From: Bacteroidaceae bacterium
Lineage (GTDB): Bacteria; Bacteroidota; Bacteroidia; Bacteroidales; Bacteroidaceae
Reading direction: 5' to 3'
Assembly: GCA_017462065.1 (NCBI GenBank)
Contig: JAFTRV010000100.1
Coordinates: forward strand, 1-40,315
Length of the DNA stretch: 40,315 nt
The notes under the pieces are model-generated. The model was given only the letters and a program-made list of their open reading frames with translations. It made no database searches and had not been told where the DNA came from. A program made the translations under genes and the position numbers. Positions 22,221 through 30,947 of the stretch are shown in pieces (position 1 is the stretch's first letter; each line of letters opens with the position of its first letter).

Positions 22221-22928
22221 TCAATATTCCATGTCGAAATGCCAATTCACATGCCCTTCTCTGAAAATGTCGTGGCTTAGCTTTCTAAGATGCTCCACTT
22301 CGTGCAGCGTAAAGGCGTAACGGTCGTTATTGCATGCCCTATAAAGTATCTCGCCCGCTATTTCGGCATCGTATTGGTCCTCTATATAAATGTTCAGCAT
22401 GTCCACGCACTTGCTGAACATTCCTATTTGACGATAAAGGTCGGCCTTTACAATAAAAGGTATAGGAAATTTAATGAAAGAGAATACCACATCTACGAAC
22501 TTCGGGAAATCCGCTATCAAATCGGCCTTGTCGTACCATTTATCCTTTGCGTACTCGAAGTTGAACTGAGCTATCAGACGACGGCAAGTCTTCATATACG
22601 AATGCTTAGGCAGAAGCTTCTCTCTCTCGAACTGCTTGAAAGCCTCGTATGACTCAGCGAAGCTCCACACCTCTAAAGGCTTCTCAATGCCCAAGTGTTC
22701 GGCAAGCGTCTGTTCTTCTACCGGATAGTATGGTTTATAGTAATATTTGCCGTTCATTATAGACTTTATCGCAAAATGCTCATACTTGTAGAACCTTGCT
22801 CTTGAAACGGTTGTGATATAAGAGTGTTTCATCATGCGATGATAACGTATCTCAAGGCTCTCCGCATGCTTTCCACAAAGCTGTTTTACATTGCCGGGTA
22901 TTCTCATTGCCGCATATATTGTTCTCAT
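22221..22928 (-). CDS. Hypothetical protein, 235 aa
   Basis: I do not recognise this protein. It is rich in Tyr, Phe, Lys and Arg, apparently all helical, and has no signal peptide or clear membrane helix. The most hydrophobic stretch is FVDVVFSFIKFPIPFIVKA around residue 150. Pieces such as KADLYRQIGMFSKCVDMLNI followed by IAGEILYRACNN resemble TPR-like helix pairs, so a helical repeat domain is possible. Codon use and base composition fit the neighbours, supporting a real gene. It is divergent from the YbaK/PrdX gene, with a weak TCGCTTTG (one mismatch to the -7 consensus) upstream. Confidence 0.65.
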   Translation of the reverse strand: MRTIYAAMRIPGNVKQLCGKHAESLEIRYHRMMKHSYITTVSRARFYKYEHFAIKSIMNGKYYYKPYYPVEEQTLAEHLGIEKPLEVWSFAESYEAFKQFEREKLLPKHSYMKTCRRLIAQFNFEYAKDKWYDKADLIADFPKFVDVVFSFIKFPIPFIVKADLYRQIGMFSKCVDMLNIYIEDQYDAEIAGEILYRACNNDRYAFTLHEVEHLRKLSHDIFREGHVNWHFDMEY

Positions 22929-23052
22929 GGCCTAAGTTACAAAGCGACAGGAAGCTATTGCAATTACAGGCAATGTTTCTCCCTTACGATTTAACGAGAT
23001 TTAATATATCCGTTTCGGAATATTCTTTATATATTAGCGACAAAATAGGAAT

Positions 23053-23559
23053 ATGATGGAAAACGACAGAATTGAAAAGGTGCTTTCGTTCCTTAACGAG
23101 AAGGGCCTGGAACATACATGGTACACCCACCCCGAAGCGCCTACTATTGAGATTGCAAGGCAGCATTGGCAAAAAGACGGCTCCAAGCATTGCAAGAATC
23201 TGTTTTTCCGCAATCACAAGGGCAACCGCCACTACCTTGTAGTACTCGACTGCGAACAGGACCTCGACATTCACGAACTTGAGAAAAGGTTGCGTCAGGG
23301 CAAATTGTCGTTCGCATCGCCGCAACGCATGGAGAGGTATCTCGGGCTTACGCCCGGCTCCGTTTCACCGTTCGGCCTTATAAACGACACCGAGAATCAT
23401 GTTCATCTTTTCCTTGACGAGAATTTGAGGAACGAGGCCTCGCTAAGCTTTCACCCTAACGACAACCATGCGACGGTGGTCATCAGCAACGACGTATTCA
23501 TGCGTTATCTCGCTGCCGTAGGCAACAGCTACGAATTCATATCGCTTTACGACAAATAG
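23053..23559 (+). CDS. YbaK/PrdX-type aminoacyl-tRNA deacylase
   Basis: 168 aa, free-standing editing domain of the YbaK/ProRS-INS superfamily. These proteins hydrolyse mischarged tRNA, typically Ala-tRNA(Pro) for the PrdX/ProXp-ala group. Visible marks are the N-terminal YTHPEAPTIEIA, the catalytic-lysine region SKHCKNLFFRNHKGNRHYLVV, and LSFASPQRMERYLGLTPGSVSPFGLINDTE given here in two parts (LSFASPQRMERYLG; TPGSVSPFGLIND). HLFLDENL and FHPNDNHATVVIS complete the fold. Substrate specificity cannot be fixed from sequence. The gene stands alone and converges on the PAP2 gene with only 6 nt between stops. An alternative start is Met2 (23056). Confidence 0.88.
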   Translation: MMENDRIEKVLSFLNEKGLEHTWYTHPEAPTIEIARQHWQKDGSKHCKNLFFRNHKGNRHYLVVLDCEQDLDIHELEKRLRQGKLSFASPQRMERYLGLTPGSVSPFGLINDTENHVHLFLDENLRNEASLSFHPNDNHATVVISNDVFMRYLAAVGNSYEFISLYDK

Positions 23560-23565
23560 CCGCAA

Positions 23566-24270
23566 TCAATAAACGAAAGTAAAGAATGAAATTACGGGTA
23601 TTGCCGCAAACGTCAGATACATGAACAGAAGCAACATGTAAACGTCCGACACAAGATACCCTCCTTTAGTGTAGTGATCCGATACCCAGTCACGCCTTAC
23701 GTTGCGTTTCCGGTGCTTTTGGATATAAGCGTAAAACCGGTATACGCCCCACCCGGCGAGAGTGCCTATAAGCGCTCCGGCAAGAATGTCGCCGGGATAA
23801 TGAACGCCGAGATATATTCTGCTGAATGCGTTAAGAGCAGCCCACAGAATAAGAGAGAACGACAATACTCTGTTCTTTATCAGAAGCATTGCGAATACGG
23901 CTATTCCAAAGGAGTTGGATGCGTGGCTCGACGTGAAGCCGTACTTTCCGGCACGATACTCGTTCACGGTATCTACGGCATACATCAGCATAGGGTCGTT
24001 TGTCGGACGCCAACGCTCAAAGAGCGGTTTGCATATTCCCGAAGAGACGGTATCGGTTATAGTCGCAAGCACCGCTATAAGCACTACGAGCAAGATAAAA
24101 TCCTTTACATTATTGTTCTTGAGAAGCACATAGAGCATGACAGCAGCCAACGGCATCCACACGGCCATTGAGGTATATACCAGCATGCATCCGTCCCAGA
24201 ACAGCGAGTCGCTGCCGTTCATAGAGAGTAGCATATACTTGTCAATATCCAATAATGCGTTCATATTCAT
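23566..24270 (-). CDS. PAP2-family membrane phosphatase
   Basis: 234 aa with about six membrane helices. The three phosphatase motifs are KPLFERWRP, GFTSSHASNSFG (SSHA in place of the usual PSGH) and SRIYLGVHYPGDILAG. This is the membrane type of PAP2, acting on the periplasmic side on lipid phosphates such as undecaprenyl diphosphate, phosphatidylglycerol phosphate or lipid A phosphates. Which one is not decidable. It follows batE by 22 nt without a terminator, so it is probably the last gene of the long Bat operon. Start at 24270 or 24264 (MNMNALLDIDKY). Confidence 0.88.
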   Translation of the reverse strand: MNMNALLDIDKYMLLSMNGSDSLFWDGCMLVYTSMAVWMPLAAVMLYVLLKNNNVKDFILLVVLIAVLATITDTVSSGICKPLFERWRPTNDPMLMYAVDTVNEYRAGKYGFTSSHASNSFGIAVFAMLLIKNRVLSFSLILWAALNAFSRIYLGVHYPGDILAGALIGTLAGWGVYRFYAYIQKHRKRNVRRDWVSDHYTKGGYLVSDVYMLLLFMYLTFAAIPVISFFTFVY

Positions 24271-24292
24271 AGTAATAATTTTGCGGCGAACG

Positions 24293-25066
24293 TCATATGC
24301 GTTCCATTGCGACAGCAGGCAGCCACCCTACCGTACCCTCTTCGAGCTCAACCTCTTTCCATTCACGCATGGAATCGTCAATTATTCTAACCTTGCGGCC
24401 TTCGTGAACTTTTATAAGGTCCGTGCCCGAATTGTCAGGAGTACTCTTCAAGTATGCCTCTTCCCTCATTATTACAGCCTCTGAACTGCCATTCATCATG
24501 CTGTAAAGGGATATTGCCGATACATTCGCAAATATAACAACAAAAAGAGAAATTATCGCAACCGTCAGGGAGAGTTTACGCAAAAAAGGCTTGTTGCTGA
24601 AGAAAAAGAACAGCAATGCGACAAGCAGAATCATGAAGGCAGCCACAGCCGTTATGGCCCATGAACTCAGGCTCATAAGGCTGACAATGCTCCTGAACCA
24701 TGAGACGAAGAATATCTCGTACTGTTCGGCGACCTCGTCCTTTGTCATTGCCTGCGCATACTCAAGGTTGGCCTTTGCGTCCTGGTCGGTAGGGTCAATC
24801 CTCAAAGCACGCTCATAATTGAGTATCGCCTTGCCGAGCATATTGTTGCGGAAATACGCATTGCCGAGGTTATAATGCAGCTCTACCGAACTGCCCTCGT
24901 TCTCGATAGCAGTCTCATAAATTCTGACGGCGTCGTCGTACCCGCCCTGCGAGTATGCGCTGTCACCGAGGGCCTTGCTGAATTCGGCCTTTGCGATTGT
25001 CTGCGCTGACGCCGCAAACGATAATAGCGAGAACAGCAGTATATATAATGTCCTTTTCATATTCAT
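24293..25066 (-). CDS. batE: BatE: TPR and SH3-like membrane protein
   Basis: 257 aa. A signal peptide (MKRTLYILLFSLLSFAASA, if started at 25060) is followed by TPR units at about 30-105 (GGYDDAVRIYETAIENEG, ELHYNLGNAYFRNNMLGKA). Two membrane helices come next (AITAVAAFMILLVALLFFFF; LSLTVAIISLFVVIFANVSA), then a C-terminal bacterial SH3-like domain (AYLKSTPDNSGTDLIKVHEG to GTVGWLPAVAMERI). This is the BatE layout. It begins 5 nt after batD and is part of the Bat operon, whose products are linked to aerotolerance in Bacteroides fragilis and to envelope stress in other bacteria. The molecular role is unsettled. Confidence 0.88.
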   Translation of the reverse strand: MNMKRTLYILLFSLLSFAASAQTIAKAEFSKALGDSAYSQGGYDDAVRIYETAIENEGSSVELHYNLGNAYFRNNMLGKAILNYERALRIDPTDQDAKANLEYAQAMTKDEVAEQYEIFFVSWFRSIVSLMSLSSWAITAVAAFMILLVALLFFFFSNKPFLRKLSLTVAIISLFVVIFANVSAISLYSMMNGSSEAVIMREEAYLKSTPDNSGTDLIKVHEGRKVRIIDDSMREWKEVELEEGTVGWLPAVAMERI

Positions 25067-25071
25067 GCCAA

Positions 25072-26907
25072 TTATTTTTTTATCGTATTCTCCATTTTGC
25101 TTATAACACTCATTGCCATAGAATATACCTTGTCCATAGCCAACGCCGCATCGCCCGGAGCATAGCGCGCGAACTCCGCCTCGTTAAGGACAGAATTGAG
25201 TTCGCCGATAAGCATTGCGTCCACGCCTCGTTTTTCAAGCTCGCTCGCGACATTCTCCTTCGAGAGCTGGGAAACAGGAATATTCATCTTGTCGCTCATG
25301 TAGCCCCATAGAGTCTTGAGAATTTCGTCGTAGAAGTCATTCTTCCTGTTTTCCGCAAGCAACTTCTTGGCTATCTTAAGACGCTTTACAGCAACCTTGT
25401 TCGCCTTCTTGGTACGCACGAGAGATATATTCGCATTCTCGGCAACCCTCTTGCGATGCACTATGATGTATGCGACAAACAGGAGCAGAGGCAAAACGTA
25501 AAGCATATAATAGAATGCCGAGGCAAAGAACGGGCTCTCGCTTCTATATCTTTTGCTTTCGCCCAGCTTGATATGCCTGATATCGGACGCAAGCACCTTT
25601 GCCGCCTCCTTGCTTATGTAGGCCGTAGACGCAGAAGCTGCCGCATCCTTGTCTTTCTCGACCTCGATTGTATAAGGCTGCGTCTCTACTACTTTGTAGC
25701 TGTCGTTGCGTACATCGAAATAGGCGAAGCGTGCGGCAGGAATAACGTATGTGCCGCTCGCGCGCGGAGTAATGAGGTACTCGAACACCTTTTCTCCCGA
25801 AAAGCCGTTTGTCTTAAGAGAAAACTTGTTGGTTATTATAGGGTCATAGGCCTCGAACTCGCTCGGGAACTCTATTACAGGCGCACCGGCGAGCTTCATG
25901 TTGCCAATGCCCTTTACGTTCACTTTGAGAGTTATCTCCTCGTTTGTCTTAACCTTTTCGGAACTTATCGAACTGCTTGCCGTAAACTCTCCCACGCCAC
26001 CAGAGAAGCCGCTCGGCTTGCCTGCAGGCAGGCTCTTCACGTCAAGCTTAAGCCTGTTGCTGCGGATATTCTTCTTAACCTCGACATACGACGGACCGCC
26101 ATTGAACATCATCTCGAACGGGTCCATGCTGCGGCGTGTCTGAACAGCCACCACTCCCTCGAATGTCAGGGAAGGAATCTCCAGCTCTCCTGCCTGCTGC
26201 GGGAACAGAACGAACTGACGCCAAATCAGAGTATTATAGTTGCGTCCGTTGTAATGCTCAAGGTCGAAATGCTTCTCTCGGGGCAAGTCAATCTCCTGAA
26301 TGTGAAAGCCTTTCAAGTCGGGAGTAGGATTGCTCAGATTGGTCAGGTTCACTGCAGAGTACACCTTATACGTAAGCAGCACAGCCTCTTGTTCGTAAAC
26401 CTTGCCCATGCTTAACGTAGCACGAATGAAAAGGTCCTCATCGGCAATGTTCGTGGAGTTAGAGCTGCTTCGTACCGTATTGTCATAGCCTGAGCCTCCC
26501 TGGCTTGCCTGGGAATTCCGGTCCTGCGGAAGAACTTTTATATACAGCGGGTTTGAGGAGTACTTCTTGCCGTCCACGGTTATCGAAGCGGGCGGTATCT
26601 TGAACTCACCTTCTTCGGGGGCTATCATAATATAAGTAAAAGTCACCGACTCCGATGACTGCATTTTGCCGTTTATCAGCTGATAGCTCTGCTGAGTAGA
26701 ACGATGCGGGCCCGTCAATATCTCGAACCCGGAGAATTCCGGCAAAGTAGGCTCCTTTACCTTTGCTTTGTTTGCCTTGAACGTCAGTTTGAATTGCTGA
26801 TTTACCACAACCGACTTAGGCGCATTGGCGACGAACGATATCTCTTCGGCAAACACTTTGCCGATGAACGCCGCTATGAACGCCATTGTAAAAACGACTC
26901 TCTTCAT
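25072..26907 (-). CDS. batD: BatD, large periplasmic protein with C-terminal membrane anchor
   Basis: 611 aa. The signal peptide MKRVVFTMAFIAAFIGKVFA precedes a long beta-rich periplasmic region made of Ig-like units (VVVNQQFKLTFKANKAKVKE, SFTYIMIAP-type strands, DEDLFIRATLSMGKVYEQEA, EITLKVNVKGIGNMKLAGAP). One membrane helix lies near 470-495 (YMLYVLPLLLFVAYIIVHRK), followed by a helical cytoplasmic tail (TLWGYMSDKMNIPVSQLSKE). This matches BatD (oxygen tolerance family). It lies between batC and batE with gaps of 49 and 5 nt. BatD is thought to form an envelope complex with the VWA proteins BatA and BatB. Confidence 0.92.
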   Translation of the reverse strand: MKRVVFTMAFIAAFIGKVFAEEISFVANAPKSVVVNQQFKLTFKANKAKVKEPTLPEFSGFEILTGPHRSTQQSYQLINGKMQSSESVTFTYIMIAPEEGEFKIPPASITVDGKKYSSNPLYIKVLPQDRNSQASQGGSGYDNTVRSSSNSTNIADEDLFIRATLSMGKVYEQEAVLLTYKVYSAVNLTNLSNPTPDLKGFHIQEIDLPREKHFDLEHYNGRNYNTLIWRQFVLFPQQAGELEIPSLTFEGVVAVQTRRSMDPFEMMFNGGPSYVEVKKNIRSNRLKLDVKSLPAGKPSGFSGGVGEFTASSSISSEKVKTNEEITLKVNVKGIGNMKLAGAPVIEFPSEFEAYDPIITNKFSLKTNGFSGEKVFEYLITPRASGTYVIPAARFAYFDVRNDSYKVVETQPYTIEVEKDKDAAASASTAYISKEAAKVLASDIRHIKLGESKRYRSESPFFASAFYYMLYVLPLLLFVAYIIVHRKRVAENANISLVRTKKANKVAVKRLKIAKKLLAENRKNDFYDEILKTLWGYMSDKMNIPVSQLSKENVASELEKRGVDAMLIGELNSVLNEAEFARYAPGDAALAMDKVYSMAMSVISKMENTIKK

Positions 26908-26956
26908 TTATCTTTTACCTTATCTATTTCTATATAAAAGCATTTTTATCAACGCA

Positions 26957-27799
26957 TTACCAATTCTTTTCAAGACTTCTCTTATTAGAACGGTTCTCTT
27001 CACGTTTCACCTTTTCCAGCACAGCCTTTTCGTCCTGCATCGCTGCGTTGAGCAGACGCTCGGCGTTCTCCTTTGACATCTCTTCTTCGGACTGCTGAGC
27101 TTGGGCCTGCTGTTGCTGTTGGTTCTGTTGTTGATTCTGCTGTTGCCGGTCCTGCTCCTGTTGGTCTTGATTCTGTTGCTGCTGATTCTGCTGTTGATTC
27201 TGTTGCTGATTCTGATTTTGCTGCTGCTCTTGTTGGTCTTGCTGCTGATTCTGTTGCTGTTGGTTCTGATTCTGCTTTAACAAATGAAGCACAACTGCAA
27301 GGTTATATCGTGTCTCGTCATCTTCGGGGTTGTTCCTAAGCGACTCCTTGTAGGCCTCGGCTGCCATTTCGAGAGAATCGTTAAGGTGAAATATCAATCC
27401 CGAGTTATGATGTATCTGAGCAAGCCCGCTCTTCTCATTTTCCGATGCAGCCGCATTCATCAACAAAGCATTGGCATCGTTATAGATATTCGCCACCACT
27501 TCGGGTTCCGCTATATTATCCTTGATATCCTTATAGTTCTTCATTAGAAGATTGGTAGCGCTGTTGTAGCTTGCCAGAGCGTTATCGGGCTCACGGTCCA
27601 CAGCACGACGATAAGGCTCGATTGCCTTGTTGTAAAGGCTGTCACGATAGAATTCGTTACCGTTCTTCAAATATTCACGCGTGCTCTTTATCAACGGCGA
27701 GCCGTCAAGTATAAGAGCCGTACTTGAGTATATAACAGCAATTACCGCCAACGCAAGCAGTATCGCAAGCAATATATATTTAGTATTCAACTTTTTCAT
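26957..27799 (-). CDS. batC: BatC: TPR protein with Gln/Asn-rich domain
   Basis: 280 aa. A membrane-anchor helix at the N-terminus (KYILLAILLALAVIAVIYSS) precedes TPR units at about 45-170 (YNKAIEPYRRAVDREPDNA, MAAEAYKESLRNNPEDDETR). A run of about 65 residues follows, consisting almost only of Gln and Asn with a few Asp, Glu, Arg and Ala (coding roughly 27080-27280). The end is charged and helical (EEMSKENAERLLNAAMQDEK). The TPR plus Q/N-rich plan fits BatC. The DNA of the Gln run is an imperfect CAG/CAA/AAC triplet repeat, prone to length change. It is 17 nt after batB and 49 nt before batD. Confidence 0.88.
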   Translation of the reverse strand: MKKLNTKYILLAILLALAVIAVIYSSTALILDGSPLIKSTREYLKNGNEFYRDSLYNKAIEPYRRAVDREPDNALASYNSATNLLMKNYKDIKDNIAEPEVVANIYNDANALLMNAAASENEKSGLAQIHHNSGLIFHLNDSLEMAAEAYKESLRNNPEDDETRYNLAVVLHLLKQNQNQQQQNQQQDQQEQQQNQNQQQNQQQNQQQQNQDQQEQDRQQQNQQQNQQQQQAQAQQSEEEMSKENAERLLNAAMQDEKAVLEKVKREENRSNKRSLEKNW

Positions 27800-27816
27800 G
27801 CCAACACATTCAACGG

Positions 27817-28839
27817 TTATCTCCTTGCACGGCCGTTCCTCTTGCCTTGCAACGAGTCGATTATAACTATTGTAACTATCTCAGCCACAAGCAACAACAG
27901 GACAATTACGGCAATAGCCTCGAACTGTTCCCTGTACTTAGAATATATTTCGGTCTTAACATCGTCCTTCTGCAGTTTGTCGAGTTCGTTCTCGATGATA
28001 GTCTGGGCGTTGTTGGTGTTATCGACCCTCACGTATGTTCCTTTGCCGGCTTTGGCAATGTTTCCGGCCATCTCCTCGTTGAGCTTGGAAACGACCACAA
28101 AACCTTCGCCGTCACGCATGTAATCGTTCTTGCCATTGAGAGGAATACGGCCGCCCTTTTCCGTTCCGACGCCAAGAACGAAGACGTTTATGCCCTTTTC
28201 GGCCACGAGCGCAGCCGCCTCTTCGGCACCGCCCTCATGATTCTCTCCGTCGGTAATTATTATGATAGCCTTGCCAATCTTCTCGTTCGATGTAAAGCTC
28301 TTTGCCGCAAGGTTTATCGCAGCGCCGATATCCGTACCCTGTCGAGCAATAAGCTCGGGCGTTATGCTCTCAAGGAACATCTTCGCCGATATGAAGTCGT
28401 CGGTTATAGGCAGCTGCACGAAAGCGTCGCCTGCAAAGACTACAAGCGCCACCTTGTTCTCGCCCGACCTGTTTATTATCCTTGAAATAAGCCTTTTAGC
28501 CTTTTCGAGACGGTTGGGATATATATCGTCGGCCAACATTGAATTAGAGATGTCAAGAGCCACCACTACCTCGACGCCACGGGTCGTAACGACCTCCTTT
28601 TTCGTACCGAACTGAGGACGTGCCAACACAAGCACCGTAAGAGCCAATGCGGCGAACAACAGCCAGAACGATACCCTGTTACGCAGTGACGCAGTCGATG
28701 GTATCAAAGCCTTCACAAGCTGAGGGTCGCCATAACTCTCTATATTCTTTTTTCTCCTGTACCCTGCATATATAAATATGAGCAGAACGACAGGAAGCAA
28801 TAAAAGCAGATATAAATATTCAGGACTTGCAAATCTCAT
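27817..28839 (-). CDS. batB: BatB: von Willebrand factor A domain membrane protein
   Basis: 340 aa with two N-terminal helices (YLYLLLLLPVVLLIFIYAGY; VSFWLLFAALALTVLVLARP). A VWA domain carries the MIDAS motif DISNS (in VVALDISNSMLADDIYPNR) and the later IIITDGENHEGG. A C-terminal helix (AIAVIVLLLLVAEIVTIVII) closes the protein. VWA domains bind ligands through a divalent metal. It is paired with BatA, which has the same architecture, 12 nt upstream. Both are predicted to face the periplasm from the inner membrane and to be activated by the MoxR ATPase encoded at the start of the operon (family inference). Confidence 0.92.
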   Translation of the reverse strand: MRFASPEYLYLLLLLPVVLLIFIYAGYRRKKNIESYGDPQLVKALIPSTASLRNRVSFWLLFAALALTVLVLARPQFGTKKEVVTTRGVEVVVALDISNSMLADDIYPNRLEKAKRLISRIINRSGENKVALVVFAGDAFVQLPITDDFISAKMFLESITPELIARQGTDIGAAINLAAKSFTSNEKIGKAIIIITDGENHEGGAEEAAALVAEKGINVFVLGVGTEKGGRIPLNGKNDYMRDGEGFVVVSKLNEEMAGNIAKAGKGTYVRVDNTNNAQTIIENELDKLQKDDVKTEIYSKYREQFEAIAVIVLLLLVAEIVTIVIIDSLQGKRNGRARR

Positions 28840-28851
28840 CTCACAAAAACA

Positions 28852-29841
28852 TTAAGGTATTTTTCTCAAAACTGTATTGCGCAGTATTATCTCAAGCAAG
28901 AGCGACAGCATAGCTATAATAGCGAATATCTGATACTCCTCGTGGTATGCGCTGAACTGCTTGGCATGCAGCTTAGTACGCTCCAGCTTGTCAATTTCGC
29001 CGTATATCTCGGCAAGGCTCTCCTTGCTTGTGGCACGGTAGTACTTTCCGTTGGTAATCTCGGCGATTTTCCTGAGCGTAGCCTCGTCTATCTCAACAGG
29101 AACGTTCACCACTTCATCGCCGTATGGGAATGGCGCTGTCTCGCTGTTCGTTCCCACGCCAATGGTGTATATTCTTATGCCGAACTCCTTAGCAATCTCC
29201 GCCGCCGCTTCAGGAGATATCTCACCGCTGTTGTTCGAGCCGTCGGTAAGCAATATTATCACCTTTGACACAGCCTTGCTCTCCTTAAGGCGCGACACTC
29301 CGTTCGCTATGCCCATGCCAATAGCCGTACCGTCCTCAATAACGCCATTCAATGCAATGTCGCACTTTACGGCATTCAGCATATTGAGCATTACTGCATG
29401 GTCAATGGTCAAAGGACATTGCGTGAAGCTCTCGCCGGCAAAGATTGTCAATCCAATGTTGTCGTTCTTGCGGCCGTTCACGAACTTTGCAGCCACCTCC
29501 TTCGCAGCCTCAATGCGGTTAGGCTTAAGGTCCATTGCGAGCATACTTGTCGAAACGTCGGTGGCAAGCATAATGTCAATGCCCTCTACGTCGCTCTCTT
29601 CCCAACTGTCGCTTGACTGAGGACGAGCAAGCACTATTATCACCATTGAAAGAGTTATTACCCTAAGGACGAAAGGAAGGTGCAGAATTCTGTTCTTGTA
29701 GCTTGTCAGCCCTTTGCCGAAAGGCAATACCGCAGAGACCTTCATCGAAGGCTCCATTCTCCTGCCTCTTGTCAGATACCATACAACGTACCCGACAAGC
29801 GGAATAAAGAGCAACAGATATGATATGTTAGCAAAAAACAT
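28852..29841 (-). CDS. batA: BatA: von Willebrand factor A domain membrane protein
   Basis: 329 aa with N-terminal helices (YLLLFIPLVGYVVWYLT; LPFVLRVITLSMVIIVLARP). A VWA domain with MIDAS motif DVSTS (in IMLATDVSTSMLAMDLKPNR) and IILLTDGSNNSGEISPE follows, then a C-terminal helix (YQIFAIIAMLSLLLEIILRN). It has the same plan as BatB, so the two probably arose by duplication. It begins 9 nt after the preceding operon gene and ends 12 nt before batB. Confidence 0.92.
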   Translation of the reverse strand: MFFANISYLLLFIPLVGYVVWYLTRGRRMEPSMKVSAVLPFGKGLTSYKNRILHLPFVLRVITLSMVIIVLARPQSSDSWEESDVEGIDIMLATDVSTSMLAMDLKPNRIEAAKEVAAKFVNGRKNDNIGLTIFAGESFTQCPLTIDHAVMLNMLNAVKCDIALNGVIEDGTAIGMGIANGVSRLKESKAVSKVIILLTDGSNNSGEISPEAAAEIAKEFGIRIYTIGVGTNSETAPFPYGDEVVNVPVEIDEATLRKIAEITNGKYYRATSKESLAEIYGEIDKLERTKLHAKQFSAYHEEYQIFAIIAMLSLLLEIILRNTVLRKIP

Positions 29842-29850
29842 CGTTATATA

Positions 29851-30921
29851 TTAACTGAAGAGGTTATACAAATCAGTGGTCAGCAATGCGATGACTGCCA
29901 CCAGCACAATGACAATGACTACGATTGAGGCGACAAGCAGGCGTTTCTCCAACAGAGAACGATGGTTCACTATCTTCTTTTCGGTTGGCTCCTGTTTCTC
30001 CTCCTCTATGTTTTTTGTCACGTTCACGTACTCTATCGCATTCAGCATGTTGCGTTCGTTCTCGTTAGCCGACGGACGCAGCTTGGCGAACTTCACCAGG
30101 TCGGCCATTTCGAGAATCTCCTTCATCTCGTCGATATTGCCTTCGTTCTGCATGTGACGCAATACGTCGAGAATCTCGGCTGTCGTCATCTCCGTCGCAT
30201 TGAAGTTGAAACGGTCGTGCATGTATTCACGCAGAGTGTCGGTAAGACGTGTGTAGTACTCCTTCACGTTGCCCTCGGCGTGTAACGCATCGTCACTCTT
30301 AATATCCTCCAGTCTGTTCAACGCAGTCACATGAGACGGTTCTTTCGGCTTTATCTTGACAATGCGTATTATAGGCTTGTTATTCAAGAACCTTACCACC
30401 ACCCATGCCAATGCGGCCGCAAAGAACAGCACTATTACCGCAAGATGCACCGAGTCACGGTACTCCTCCCAAGTCAATTCCACGTCACGCACATCCTTCG
30501 GGCCGCAAATGTTCTGCAAGTTGGCTGTATCGATAGGCATCATATACACAGCCAGGGCAAGCTCGTTCGACATGAACGCACTGTCGTTCACAAGAACTTT
30601 GAAGGGAGGAATTCTGTAGAGCGTGCTGTCGAATGAGGTAATAAGATACTCGTCCACGTACAGCTTGCGTCGGTTGTCGTTAAGGCTCTTGACCTCCTGT
30701 CTCTTTTCAAGCAGTTCAATTCCCGGCATAAGCTCCTTGCCGGTTTCGGGCATTCGGACATTGTAGCCGGTATCGACGCTCAGTTCAAGTTTTATTCTTG
30801 TCTGCTCGCCTATCATCATCTGGAAAGTATCAATCTCTGCGTTAAGCACAACGTTCTGTGCCTTTGCATCGACCGCAATGAGAGCAAGCAGCAAAAATGC
30901 CGTATATATTATTCTTTTCAT
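29851..30921 (-). CDS. Bat-operon membrane protein of unassigned family
   Basis: 356 aa from ATG 30921 (MKRIIYTAFLLLALIAVDAK, signal peptide). ATG 30951 would overlap the upstream gene and precede the signal with IRFTIRF. A periplasmic beta-rich region (ETRIKLELSVDTGYNVRMPE-like, printed frame IGEQTRIKLELSVDTGYNVR) is followed by a membrane helix (LAVIVLFFAAALAWVVVRFL). A helical cytoplasmic part (TDTLREYMHDRFNFNATEMT, MKEILEMADLVKFAKLRPS) and a C-terminal helix (VASIVVIVIVLVAVIALLTT) follow. The plan resembles a small BatD, and I recall such genes between the DUF58 gene and batA in other Bacteroidetes. It presumably belongs to the same envelope complex. Confidence 0.78.
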   Translation of the reverse strand: MKRIIYTAFLLLALIAVDAKAQNVVLNAEIDTFQMMIGEQTRIKLELSVDTGYNVRMPETGKELMPGIELLEKRQEVKSLNDNRRKLYVDEYLITSFDSTLYRIPPFKVLVNDSAFMSNELALAVYMMPIDTANLQNICGPKDVRDVELTWEEYRDSVHLAVIVLFFAAALAWVVVRFLNNKPIIRIVKIKPKEPSHVTALNRLEDIKSDDALHAEGNVKEYYTRLTDTLREYMHDRFNFNATEMTTAEILDVLRHMQNEGNIDEMKEILEMADLVKFAKLRPSANENERNMLNAIEYVNVTKNIEEEKQEPTEKKIVNHRSLLEKRLLVASIVVIVIVLVAVIALLTTDLYNLFS

Positions 30922-30947
30922 TATAAACCGTATAGTAAAACGAATTA

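Noticed and set aside
25456..26415. 319-codon plus-strand frame inside batD
   Set aside because: Antisense to BatD, rich in Arg, His and Leu as typical for shadow frames here.
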